Assembly (NCBI GenBank): GCA_017465605.1
Contig: JAFTVW010000048.1
Coordinates: 1-35,996, forward strand
Direction of reading: 5' to 3'
Source of the DNA: Alistipes sp.
Lineage (GTDB): Bacteria > Bacteroidota > Bacteroidia > Bacteroidales > Rikenellaceae
DNA: 35,996 bases
The notes below the pieces were generated by a model. It ran no database searches. It was given only the letters and a program-made list of their open reading frames with translations, and was not told the DNA's origin. Within the stretch, counting starts at the first letter, position 1. Every line of letters begins with the position of its first letter. Below, one piece after another: positions 8,056 through 15,068 of the stretch. The position numbers were made by a program, and so were the translations under genes.

Positions 8056-8088
8056 CAAAGATACGCTTTTTTTCCGAAATAACACACA
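8056..8088 (-). promoter_or_regulatory. Promoter of rpmI-rplT
   Basis: The -7 box on the minus strand is TATCTTTG (8056-8063), an exact TAnnTTTG match. TGTG (8085-8088) lies 21 bases upstream as a one-mismatch -33 element. The start site would fall near 8049, giving a short leader of ~28 bases, too short for a typical L20 autoregulatory structure. Confidence 0.65.
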
Positions 8089-8173
8089 TTCACGCAAATA
8101 ATTTTCTGAAATATACATTTCAGGCTTGTATTTTCAGAAACAGAATGTTAATACAGGGATGTACCATAAATAC

Positions 8174-8202
8174 AATAGGAGGGAAAAATTCTCCCTCCTA
8201 TT
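8174..8202. terminator. Hairpin terminator after the DUF4595-like lipoprotein gene
   Basis: This is a perfect 11-base inverted repeat, AATAGGAGGGA / TCCCTCCTATT, with a 7-base loop. It lies 21 bases past the lipoprotein stop (which ends at 8223 on the minus strand). There is no long T-run, but position and stability favour a terminator. Confidence 0.65.
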
Positions 8203-8222
8203 ATCTTTCTATCGCCTTATCG

Positions 8223-9050
8223 CTATTTCCAAGTCAGTGTATATGTATCGGAATCTCCATCCTCATTCTTCATCTTTATTTTTGAGATATAACCCTCTTT
8301 GTCATATTCATAAGTCATACTAATCTCCTCATCATCTTCGTATGAATATGTATTAGGCAATTGATTAGTACGTATTCCTACGATTTCGGGATGCGCCATA
8401 AACAATACTTCCTCCAATTCAATTATATTTGAAATTAAAGGGAAATATCCTTTTTTACAAGTTTCACCATAAGTTAATATTGCTATGTATGTGTCGTTAG
8501 TATTTACAGATACTAATTTATCCTTATCCCAAACTGCATTAAATGTGTAACCAAGGTGGTCAGTAAATTCAGCCTTAATAAGTCTATTCGAACTATTGTA
8601 GGAATATGTTCCTTTATCATTATCATCATCAACGTAACTTTGCACAAGACCATCTTTCAAGGAGTAGGTATAGGTGCCAGTACCAGTATCGGTACCACCA
8701 TATATATAATCAGATTCTCGTTCATATTCATATTTTACCACCACTGCATCATCTCCCCATATAAACTTATAACTGTATTTACTCTTTTCACTATAAGAAC
8801 CGTCATCGTAACTATATGTATCTGTTGCAGAATTCAAACGACCTTCGTCATCGTAACTGAATGTGTAAGTTTCTTCATTAGAAACCATTTTTACCAATTT
8901 CTTTTCACTCACGGTTACTTCTTGGTTGCCACCTTCGTCATTGCCTCCCCCATCTGTGTTTGCAGCGTCATCATCTTTGCTACAAGATGCAAAATTTGCA
9001 CACATCAAAACGGCAAATAATGCCGCACTAACTAATCTAAAAGTTTTCAT
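8223..9050 (-). CDS. Secreted lipoprotein, DUF4595-like
   Basis: The protein has about 275 residues, starting at the ATG at 9050 (MKTFRLVSAALFAVLMCANFASC). This gives a type II signal peptide with lipobox FASC followed by SKDDD, an acidic lipoprotein export signal typical of Bacteroidetes surface lipoproteins. The mature part begins with a Gly/Asp/Asn-rich spacer and then shows repeated YD-type beta-hairpin units: YTFSYDDEGRLNSATDTYSYDDG, YSYNSSNRLIKAEF and MTYEYDKEGYISKIKMKNEDG. This pattern is seen in DUF4595 and related Bacteroidales lipoproteins. The function is unknown. An upstream frame (start 9337) ends in an ATGA overlap with this start codon. Nothing around it suggests a pathway. Confidence 0.8.
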   Translation of the reverse strand: MKTFRLVSAALFAVLMCANFASCSKDDDAANTDGGGNDEGGNQEVTVSEKKLVKMVSNEETYTFSYDDEGRLNSATDTYSYDDGSYSEKSKYSYKFIWGDDAVVVKYEYERESDYIYGGTDTGTGTYTYSLKDGLVQSYVDDDNDKGTYSYNSSNRLIKAEFTDHLGYTFNAVWDKDKLVSVNTNDTYIAILTYGETCKKGYFPLISNIIELEEVLFMAHPEIVGIRTNQLPNTYSYEDDEEISMTYEYDKEGYISKIKMKNEDGDSDTYTLTWK

Positions 9051-9337
9051 CTGTTTATGTATTTTTTTTGCCCCCACAATTCCCAGATGAAAGCGAATAA
9101 AACAAAAAATAAGGTGTGGGAATTTACTGCTTTATCCCATAGGTAGGCTTCTCGCATTGCCTTTGACACGGAATAAAACAATAACCCACACCAAAGGTTA
9201 TGTAAAAAGCCAATGACGGCTGTACATACCAATGATGTGGTGCCACTGTTATCATCTTCGTGTCTTGGAAAATTTTGCGAGAATTTACCTATGAAGATAA
9301 TTTCAATAACACCTTTTACTAAAATTTTACATTCCAA
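9047..9337 (-). CDS. Doubtful small membrane-protein ORF coupled to the lipoprotein gene
   Basis: The 96-codon open frame has hydrophobic stretches at about 33-55 (SLVCTAVIGFLHNLWCGLLFYSV) and 74-90 (HTLFFVLFAFIWELWG). I do not recognise a family. Its TGA stop overlaps the lipoprotein ATG as ATGA, which would allow translational coupling. A TAnnTTTG-like box (TAAATTTG, 9363-9370) lies just upstream of its ATG, though without a -33 TTTG. Against it: the DNA contains inverted repeats (GGTGTGGG at 9113-9120 with CCCACACC near 9186) and may be an intergenic repeat that is open by chance. It could be real or a leader. Confidence 0.3.
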   Translation of the reverse strand: MECKILVKGVIEIIFIGKFSQNFPRHEDDNSGTTSLVCTAVIGFLHNLWCGLLFYSVSKAMREAYLWDKAVNSHTLFFVLFAFIWELWGQKKYINR

Positions 9338-9444
9338 CCACTATCGCAGCATAGAACAGATGCAAATTTAGTGAAAAATATGATATTTTATATATGTGAC
9401 GCTTTTTTTTACGGGAATATATACTCACGCGCAGTCGTTACGTT

Positions 9445-9494
9445 ACGTCATTCCACATTACGAACAGGGAGTGAGTGATGATTGGAATCTCTAC
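9445..9494. repeat. Dispersed palindromic intergenic repeat, copy A
   Basis: The unit reads ACGTCATTCCACATTACGAA, then CAGGGAGTGAGTGATGATTGG, then AATCTCTAC. Its reverse complement resembles 21468-21542, which shares GTAGA(GA)TTCC, CACTCACTC, TGTT and AATGACGT in the same order. The ends (GTCATTCC and GGAATCT) are loosely complementary, as in REP-like elements. Confidence 0.5.
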
Positions 9495-9573
9495 TGATAA
9501 TAAATTTTAGAATTGTGGCACACCACAAAACAGAGCAAAACTAATATAACTACAAATAATTTTGAACCGACGC

Positions 9574-9618
9574 TGCGGAGCGAGGGCAGAGAGTACTTGC
9601 ACTCTTTGCCGAGCCGCG
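9574..9618. repeat. GC-rich palindromic element upstream of lolD
   Basis: An inner stem GGCAGAGAGT (9585-9594) pairs with ACTCTTTGCC (9601-9610) around a 6-base loop, with one G-T pair. An outer GCGG/CCGC pair lies at 9575-9578 and 9614-9617. It stands out in composition from the A/T-rich surroundings. It lies upstream of the predicted lolD start site, so it is more likely a repeat element or a DNA site than an mRNA structure. Confidence 0.5.
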
Positions 9619-9656
9619 AGGAGGAAACGATTTTTTCGTAATTTTGAATTTTTCAT

Positions 9657-9664
9657 TACCTTTG
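9657..9664 (+). promoter_or_regulatory. Promoter -7 box of lolD, five bases from the start codon
   Basis: TACCTTTG matches TAnnTTTG exactly. The -33 region at 9633-9636 is only TTTT. The lolD ATG is at 9669, so transcription would start at or a few bases from the ATG. See findings for the leaderless-mRNA reading. Confidence 0.6.
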
Positions 9665-9668
9665 TATT

Positions 9669-10319
9669 ATGATTCAAGCAAACAATATACATAAATCATT
9701 CGGCTCGCTGGAAGTACTAAAAGGCGTGTCGCTCAATGTATCGCCCGCTGAGGTGGTATCTATTGTAGGCCCAAGCGGAGCAGGCAAAACCACACTACTC
9801 CAAATTCTCGGCACTCTCTCACCAATGGATAGCGGCTCTCTAAGTATAAATGGCGAGCAGATTGAATCACTCGGCGATAAACAACTCTCCGATTTTCGCA
9901 ATCGTCAGATTGGCTTTGTGTTTCAATTTCACAATCTTCTGCCCGAATTTTCGGCATTGGAGAATGTAATGATGCCCGCCCTCATCGCCCGTCGCAACCA
10001 CAAAGAGGCCGAGCAAGAGGCCACTAACCTATTAAAGATGATGAATCTCTCGGAGCGTGCCTCTCACAAACCGAGCGCACTATCGGGAGGTGAACAGCAA
10101 CGCGTAGCCATCGCCCGCGCCTTAATCAACCACCCCGCCCTACTTCTTGCCGATGAGCCTTCGGGCAATCTCGACACCAAGAATCGCGAGGAGATTCATT
10201 CGTTGTTTTTCCGCCTGCGCGATGAGTTGGGGCAAACCACTCTTATAGTCACCCACGATGAGGGATTAGCCGCAATGGCCGACCGCAAGATTTCGATGCT
10301 TGACGGTAAAATTCTATAA
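9669..10319 (+). CDS. lolD: LolD-type ABC transporter ATP-binding protein
   Basis: The 216-residue ATPase has Walker [10 protein letters not shown] (34-42), a Q-loop in [21 protein letters not shown], the signature LSGGEQQR (138-145), Walker [13 protein letters not shown] (about 158-169) and the switch histidine in VTHDEG. The Q-loop region and the SGNLD variant put it in the LolD/MacB/FtsE group. In Bacteroidetes such stand-alone ATPases are usually annotated LolD, which powers release of lipoproteins from the inner membrane with LolC/E-type permeases. No permease is adjacent, so the partner must be elsewhere; MacB- or FtsE-like roles cannot be excluded. It is the first gene of a three-gene run with TIGR02757 and trmN. 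Confidence 0.8.
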   Translation: MIQANNIHKSFGSLEVLKGVSLNVSPAEVVSIVGPSGAGKTTLLQILGTLSPMDSGSLSINGEQIESLGDKQLSDFRNRQIGFVFQFHNLLPEFSALENVMMPALIARRNHKEAEQEATNLLKMMNLSERASHKPSALSGGEQQRVAIARALINHPALLLADEPSGNLDTKNREEIHSLFFRLRDELGQTTLIVTHDEGLAAMADRKISMLDGKIL

Positions 10320-10330
10320 CACACCGACCT

Positions 10331-11101
10331 ATGAATAAGGAGGAACTTCGCGACCTGCTCGAACATCTGCACGACAAATACAACCGACCAGAATTTATCG
10401 AGCCCGACCCAATCAGCATACCGCACTCATTCAGCGACCGACACGACCGCGAGGTAGCAGGCTTTATGGCTGCCACCATTGCGTGGGGTAACCGCAAAGC
10501 CATCGTAAAGAGTGCCGCTCGAATGATGCAATATATGGACTACTCGCCCGCCGACTTTGTACGCAACGCATCGGCAAGCGAACTTGCCCATTTGCAAAGC
10601 TACGTTCACCGCACATTCAATGGTCAGGACTTCACCGACTTCGTACTTGCCATTCGTGGTATCACCGAGCATTGGGGCGGCATTGGAGAGTTCTTCGAAC
10701 GGAACTACGTTGCAACGCAGAGCATTCCACAAGTGCTATCGCTATTCCGCAAGGAGTTTTTTTCAATAGAACACAATCCTCACTGCGAAAAGCATCTCTC
10801 GTCAATCGACAAGGGAGCTGCCTGCAAACGACTCAATATGTACCTTCGATGGTTTGTGCGCAGAGATGAGCGAGGAGTAGATTTTGGACTATGGAAAAAA
10901 ATTCCGATGTCGGCATTGTATCTACCGCTCGATGTGCATACGGGCAATATGGGTCGCGCGCTCGGCCTGCTCACTCGCAAGCAGAGCGACTGGAAGGCAA
11001 CTGACGAGATAACTCACTCGCTCAGAGAATTTTGCAGCGACGACCCAGTGCGATACGACTACTCGCTATTCGGCGCAGGGATTGATGGTTACTTAAAGTA
11101 A
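10331..11101 (+). CDS. TIGR02757 (DUF2400) family protein
   Basis: The 256-residue soluble protein has the family's hallmarks: PDPISIPHSFSDRHDREVAGFMAATIAWGNRKAIVKSA near the N-terminus, KRLNMYLRWFVRRD and GVDFGLWKKI in the middle, and PLDVHTGNMGRALGL toward the C-terminus. The length is normal and there is no signal peptide. The family is widespread in Bacteroidetes. Its all-helical, DNA-glycosylase-like character (HhH-type arrangement) has been suggested, but no activity is established. It begins 11 bases after lolD and ends 10 bases before trmN, so the three are probably co-transcribed. That association does not by itself give a function. Confidence 0.88.
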   Translation: MNKEELRDLLEHLHDKYNRPEFIEPDPISIPHSFSDRHDREVAGFMAATIAWGNRKAIVKSAARMMQYMDYSPADFVRNASASELAHLQSYVHRTFNGQDFTDFVLAIRGITEHWGGIGEFFERNYVATQSIPQVLSLFRKEFFSIEHNPHCEKHLSSIDKGAACKRLNMYLRWFVRRDERGVDFGLWKKIPMSALYLPLDVHTGNMGRALGLLTRKQSDWKATDEITHSLREFCSDDPVRYDYSLFGAGIDGYLK

Positions 11102-11111
11102 AGATTCAACT

Positions 11112-11828
11112 ATGCGCGGCAAAGGCTTCACATTCAAACAGTTCCACATCAATCACAGCCGTTGTGCAATGAAAGTCGGGACCGATGGCACTCTTATAGG
11201 TGCTTGGTTTTCAACACCTTGTACCAATGCCAACATACTCGACGTTGGTACAGGTACGGGACTTATAGCAATAATGGCTGCACAACGTTTTTCGACTGCG
11301 CAAATCATTGGTATTGACATAGATAGCGATTGTATATCGCAAGCCGAAGAGAATGTCGCAGCATCGCCTTGGAGCAACCGTATTGAAGTGGTTAACAAGC
11401 CATTACAGGAGTTTAATTCAAGCGAAGGTTTCGATGCAATAGTCTCGAATCCGCCATATTTTGTTGATTCTCTACTCTCGCCCGACGAAAAACGCACCAC
11501 CGCGCGCCACACTAACACGCTATCATTCAGTGACTTATCAAGCAATGCGATGCGGTTATTAAAACCCTGCGGAACTTTCTCGCTGATTCTTCCACCGCCC
11601 GAAGCTGAAAAATTTCTCTCGGCAGCTCGTGGCCGCCTATTCCTCACTCGACAGTGCGATGTATGGTCAACCCCTTCGAGCGGCATAAAACGCGTGATGA
11701 TGGAGTTACAAACCACTCCACCACCAACCCTTCCAAAATTTGAAAAACTGATTATAGAGGACAAAGGGCCGATGGGATACAGCGACGATTACCGACTTCT
11801 GACCCGCGATTTTTACCTCAAATTTTGA
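11112..11828 (+). CDS. trmN: tRNA1(Val) (adenine(37)-N6)-methyltransferase
   Basis: The 238-residue class I SAM-dependent methyltransferase has the SAM-binding loop LDVGTGTGLIA at 43-53, the acidic GIDIDSD at about 67-73 and the amino-methyltransferase motif NPPY at 113-116 (VSNPPYF). The N-terminal FTFKQFHINHSRCAMKVGTDGTLIGAW is characteristic of the TrmN6/YfiC family, which methylates A37 of tRNA1(Val). Length is normal. It is the last gene of the lolD run. The promoter of the next gene overlaps its stop codon. Confidence 0.88.
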   Translation: MRGKGFTFKQFHINHSRCAMKVGTDGTLIGAWFSTPCTNANILDVGTGTGLIAIMAAQRFSTAQIIGIDIDSDCISQAEENVAASPWSNRIEVVNKPLQEFNSSEGFDAIVSNPPYFVDSLLSPDEKRTTARHTNTLSFSDLSSNAMRLLKPCGTFSLILPPPEAEKFLSAARGRLFLTRQCDVWSTPSSGIKRVMMELQTTPPPTLPKFEKLIIEDKGPMGYSDDYRLLTRDFYLKF

Positions 11829-11854
11829 TATGTCACACAAATAATGTATATTTG
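11824..11854 (+). promoter_or_regulatory. Promoter of the DUF4831/AlkD-like operon
   Basis: TTTG (11824-11827, overlapping the trmN stop) is followed by 19 bases and then TATATTTG (11847-11854). Both elements match the Bacteroidetes consensus. The transcript would have a ~25-base leader. Confidence 0.8.
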
Positions 11855-11884
11855 CTGAAACTACGCAACTAAAACAAAATTTAT

Positions 11885-12802
11885 ATGAATATGAAACGAC
11901 TTTTTACACTTGTAGCGTTGTGCGCAGCATCTATCGTCACAACGTCAGCACAGAACAACATCTATAAGGCTGTGGCTGGTGCATACATCGATGCATCGGG
12001 TGCAGTTGCAGTAGCAGACCCTTCGACAACTATCGCAGTTGATATTGTTGTTGAGAGAGAGCATACAATCGTTGGCCCTTACGCCCGTTATGCACAAAAA
12101 TATTTGAACGTGCGTGGCTCACTGGTTGAAAAGACTGTTTATTCAGTTAAAGATGCAAAGCTCTCGATTCTCGATATTGAGTCTGCTCTTAAAAGCGGCG
12201 AGATTGCACCCCCTACGATGGAGGTACTTTCGTATATGGGTAACGAGAATGAGTTTGCCAAGGTATTGCCCGACCGTATGAGTTCGGCAACAATCAGCCA
12301 AGAAGATGCAGCAGCACAAGCAGCAGCAGCTATATTCTCAATCAGAAAGAGCCGTATGGAGCTTATCAAGGGTGAGGCTGGCGAGAATGTTTTTGGCGGT
12401 GGATTGAAAGATGCGCTTGCTGCTCTTGATGCCAAAGAGCAGGCATATTTGGAGCTTTTCCTCGGCAAGAAAGTAGTTACAACCTACACTCACCGAGTTG
12501 CTCTTCCAATGTCGGCATCGGCACAGGCATACACAGTAGCAAAAATCTCTTCATCGAAGGGTATTTTGGCGGCTGCTTCACAAGAAGGTGAGGCTATCAC
12601 ATTGAATGTTACACCATCGAACAAGGCTCAGTTAAGTTCAATCGCCGAGGTTGACCCTCGCGACAAGACTGCCATTCAGGTTAGAATTGCTGACCCAGCT
12701 ACTTGCGTTGTAAAGGTTGGTCAGAATGCAGTCGCATCGGCTGTTCTTCCTATCTTTGAGTTGGGTCGCACGGCCTACATATCAGGTGTTATCAAGCGAT
12801 AA
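11885..12802 (+). CDS. DUF4831 family secreted protein
   Basis: The 305-residue protein carries a signal peptide (KRLFTLVALCAASIVTTSA-Q, cleavage near residue 23). A domain typical of DUF4831 follows: YAQKYLNVRGSLVEKTVYSVKDAKLSI early on, and the central segment with EEDAAAQAAAAIFSIRKSRMELIKGEAGENVFGGGLKDALAALDAKEQAYLELFLGKK. The start could be M1 or M3 (11891); both give the same mature protein. The family is Bacteroidetes-specific and of unknown function, probably periplasmic. It has its own promoter and is followed after 15 bases by the AlkD-like gene. Confidence 0.85.
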   Translation: MNMKRLFTLVALCAASIVTTSAQNNIYKAVAGAYIDASGAVAVADPSTTIAVDIVVEREHTIVGPYARYAQKYLNVRGSLVEKTVYSVKDAKLSILDIESALKSGEIAPPTMEVLSYMGNENEFAKVLPDRMSSATISQEDAAAQAAAAIFSIRKSRMELIKGEAGENVFGGGLKDALAALDAKEQAYLELFLGKKVVTTYTHRVALPMSASAQAYTVAKISSSKGILAAASQEGEAITLNVTPSNKAQLSSIAEVDPRDKTAIQVRIADPATCVVKVGQNAVASAVLPIFELGRTAYISGVIKR

Positions 12803-12817
12803 TTATCCAACAAAGAG

Positions 12818-13471
12818 ATGAGCGCGGATAATACCTCCAAAATGATACAACTGCTTGGTGCGCTACGCAAGGAGATGAATGGCGCAGTGGCAGACAGTAT
12901 GTATTATTATGGTGAGAATTACGGGTTGAATTATGGTGTAAGCCTGCCAACCATACGCTCAAAGGCCGCAGAAGTAGGCAAAGACAACGAATTTGCAAAA
13001 TACCTATACAAGCAACAAGTAAGAGAACTACGCTTGGCTGCTCTGCACATTGCCGAGCCAAAACAGATGAACATTGCAGAAGCAGACTTTTGGGCAGAGG
13101 GAGTAATAAATTCAGAAGTTGCCGAAGAGATGGCTTTTGCATTGTTGCGATATAGCGAGGATATTGAAGCATTTTTCAGTCGCTGGACGGAGAGTCGCAA
13201 TAAGTTCTTGGCTCACGCTGCAATGATGGCCGCAGCAAGATGTGGCAAGCTCTCAAAGCAGGAGATAATTGAGCGCGTAGCCAACGTTGTCAGCGCATTT
13301 CCCGACGAAAGAATCATCGCCCAAAGCGCAGTTGCATTATTGGCATCGGTGTTTGAGAGAAATAACGACACGGCTACAAAACAGATGATTCGAGATGTTA
13401 TTAACTCACTATCGGATTCTTCCGCAAAAGAGTATATCTCGGAAGAGATGGCTTGGAGAATGGATATTTAA
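12818..13471 (+). CDS. AlkD-like DNA alkylation repair (HEAT-repeat) protein
   Basis: The 217-residue all-helical protein looks like the DNA_alkylation (AlkC/AlkD) family. It has the N-terminal GALRKEMNGAVADSMYYYGENYGLNYGVSLPTIRSKAAEVGKDNEFAKYLY, then RELRLAALHIAEPKQM and a series of HEAT-like helix pairs to the C-terminus. In characterised AlkD these wrap the DNA and remove N3- or N7-alkylated purines. This relative is slightly short, and I cannot confirm the catalytic Asp/Trp/Arg set by eye, so it may be a non-catalytic paralogue. It is co-directional with the DUF4831 gene (15-base gap). Confidence 0.72.
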   Translation: MSADNTSKMIQLLGALRKEMNGAVADSMYYYGENYGLNYGVSLPTIRSKAAEVGKDNEFAKYLYKQQVRELRLAALHIAEPKQMNIAEADFWAEGVINSEVAEEMAFALLRYSEDIEAFFSRWTESRNKFLAHAAMMAAARCGKLSKQEIIERVANVVSAFPDERIIAQSAVALLASVFERNNDTATKQMIRDVINSLSDSSAKEYISEEMAWRMDI

Positions 13472-13479
13472 TCCGTCGC

Positions 13480-13518
13480 AGGGGGGGGGAGAGAGAAGAG
13501 AGAGAGAGAAGAGGAAAG
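13480..13518 (+). repeat. Homopurine low-complexity tract
   Basis: There are 39 consecutive purines on the plus strand: a run of nine G, then (GA)-rich sequence. The purine bias continues with few interruptions to about 13579. It begins 9 bases after the AlkD-like stop codon and precedes the shared terminator. The G-run and GA repeat are prone to polymerase slippage. Confidence 0.9.
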
Positions 13519-13569
13519 TAGAAGAGAGAAATAGAATGAGATAAAAAAGGAAGAGTAAAAATATGAAGG

Positions 13570-13604
13570 AAGGGGCTGTCCAACAAATTGTTGAACAGCC
13601 CCTT
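13570..13604. terminator. Bidirectional terminator between convergent genes
   Basis: A long inverted repeat, AAGGGGCTGTCCAAC with GTTGAACAGCCCCTT around a 5-base centre, pairs 14 of its 15 arm positions. It lies between the AlkD-like gene (+) and the thioredoxin gene (-), so it can serve both. It resembles the hairpin at 24731-24765. Confidence 0.85.
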
Positions 13605-13629
13605 ATCATTGATAGGCTATAATATAGGC

Positions 13630-13953
13630 CTAAAACACCTCGACCTTTCTATAACGATACACCATATCGGCAAGGCTTTCAAGACTTAACACTCCACTCT
13701 CACGCCACAACTTACGTCCCTTACGGAAAAGGAAGAGTGTCGGCACCGACATAATTCGATAGTTGCGTACAAGTTCAACATTTTCGGGGTGGTCGATATC
13801 GATTCTAATCACATCGACATCATCGACAAACTCCTGCTCCAATTTATCAAGAATAAGGTGGGTGGCTCGGCAAGGACCACACCAAGTAGCATAGAAATCG
13901 ACCAACGTCAAGCGGTCCTGCGAAATGATTTGTTTGAAATTCTCTAATGTCAT
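13630..13953 (-). CDS. trxA: Thioredoxin
   Basis: The 107-residue protein has a thioredoxin fold with the redox motif WCGPC at 24-28 (VDFYATWCGPCRATH), IDIDHPENVELVRNYRIMSVPTLFLFRKG with the cis-proline VPT, and normal thioredoxin length. No signal peptide is present, so it is cytoplasmic and would reduce protein disulfides with thioredoxin reductase. It is the last gene of the minus-strand series, 41 bases after the epimerase-like gene. A thioredoxin-like helper outside the main TrxA role is also possible, as Bacteroidetes often encode several. Confidence 0.88.
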   Translation of the reverse strand: MTLENFKQIISQDRLTLVDFYATWCGPCRATHLILDKLEQEFVDDVDVIRIDIDHPENVELVRNYRIMSVPTLFLFRKGRKLWRESGVLSLESLADMVYRYRKVEVF

Positions 13954-13994
13954 AATTAGAAGATGTTAAAAAAAGTAAACAATTATAATCTTGA

Positions 13995-14951
13995 TTATAT
14001 GAGTTCACTACGCATAGATGAAAATTGAGCCACATATTGGCGGGCATATTCGATTGTAAGCTGCAAACCGTGACTAAGCGAGGTGGTGGGAGTCCAATCC
14101 AAAAGACGGTGAGCAAGAGTTAAATCGGGGGCAACACGCCGAGAATCATCACGTCGAGGCGTGGCATGTACTATACGGGAACGACTCGCCGATAGTGCAA
14201 TAATCATCTCGGCCAAATGTCGTATAGATACTTCGTGTGACGAGCCGATATTTATGGCTGGCACACTCTGCTGCTGAGGCAGAGCCATCAAACGTATCAA
14301 GGCATCAACAACATCTCCTACCCAACAAAATGTACGCATCTGCTCACCGCTACCATAAATAACAATATCACGATTGGAGATTGCATCGAAAATCATTCGC
14401 ATCACCACACGACTATCGTCGGCTCGGCAACCACTCCCGTATGTTGTAAAAATACGAGCCACACCACACTGCATATCGTATTCGTTGCGATAGGCTTGAC
14501 AGACAGCTTCGGCGGCACGCTTACCCTCGGCATATGTTGTAAGATTCTCGGCGTAGATATCGCTCTCTCTGCTCAAATTGTGAGTCACCGAGCCATACAC
14601 ATCGCCCGATGATGCATAGACAACCGATGCTCGATTGCGCAGGGCCAAATCGAGAGAGTTGAGAGTGCCCACAATATTTGTCCGCAAGAGCGAAACCAGA
14701 TGGCCCTGAAAATGTTTGAACGATGTGGGAGATGCAAGATTATAGATTTGATCACATTCAAGAATAAGAGGAGTGATAATATTGTGGTTGATATAACTAA
14801 TTCTACCATCACGATAATAGGGGAAAACCAACATAGACTCCTCCATATCGCGTATATCAACACATACAACCTCCTCGCCAATATCGGCAAGACGGCAACA
14901 CAAATGGCTACCTATAAGGCCCAAACCTCCGAAAACAACAATCCTCTTCAT
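13995..14951 (-). CDS. NAD-dependent epimerase/dehydratase, UDP-glucuronate decarboxylase-like
   Basis: The 318-residue extended short-chain dehydrogenase has the NAD-binding GGLGLIG at 8-14, VYASSGDVYG at about 111-120 (the catalytic Ser/Thr region) and the YxxxK pair Y140/K144 in TTYAEGKRAAE. It also has RIFTTYG and RVVMRMIFDAISNRDIVIYGSGEQMRTFCWVGDVVDALIRL, which closely resemble the UDP-xylose synthase/UDP-glucuronate decarboxylase branch, though not all signature residues agree. A nucleotide-sugar epimerase, decarboxylase or 4,6-dehydratase for surface polysaccharide is likely. No glycan cluster surrounds it. A hairpin covers its start codon (14943-14971). Confidence 0.8.
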   Translation of the reverse strand: MKRIVVFGGLGLIGSHLCCRLADIGEEVVCVDIRDMEESMLVFPYYRDGRISYINHNIITPLILECDQIYNLASPTSFKHFQGHLVSLLRTNIVGTLNSLDLALRNRASVVYASSGDVYGSVTHNLSRESDIYAENLTTYAEGKRAAEAVCQAYRNEYDMQCGVARIFTTYGSGCRADDSRVVMRMIFDAISNRDIVIYGSGEQMRTFCWVGDVVDALIRLMALPQQQSVPAINIGSSHEVSIRHLAEMIIALSASRSRIVHATPRRDDSRRVAPDLTLAHRLLDWTPTTSLSHGLQLTIEYARQYVAQFSSMRSELI

Positions 14952-14971
14952 CGCATAGCGTTTTGAAGAGG
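14943..14971 (-). promoter_or_regulatory. Hairpin sequestering the epimerase start codon
   Basis: On the minus strand CCTCTTCA (14964-14971) is perfectly complementary to TGAAGAGG (14943-14950), which includes the last bases of the ATG and codons 2-3. The loop is 13 bases. The RNA could hide the start codon. Confidence 0.5.
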
Positions 14972-15068
14972 ACTGATTTCAAATTATGTACCAATCGGGC
15001 CTAAGCCGATTATAAAATGTTAAAAGTTGTTTAATCTGAGCTTACCATATTGATTGAGCTATGACTTG

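Larger units (their letters stand above)
9338..9668. other. Divergent intergenic region between lipoprotein and lolD
   Basis: No gene is supported here; frames such as 9507-9692 (-) cross the lolD promoter and start. The region holds a -7-like box for the minus strand (9363-9370), a dispersed palindromic repeat (9445-9494), a GC-rich hairpin element (9574-9618) and the lolD promoter box (9657-9664). Confidence 0.7.

Noticed and set aside
9669-10319. lolD as FtsE or MacB
   Set aside because: Possible at the sequence level, but no FtsX or MacB permease is adjacent, and stand-alone ATPases of this group in this phylum are usually LolD.
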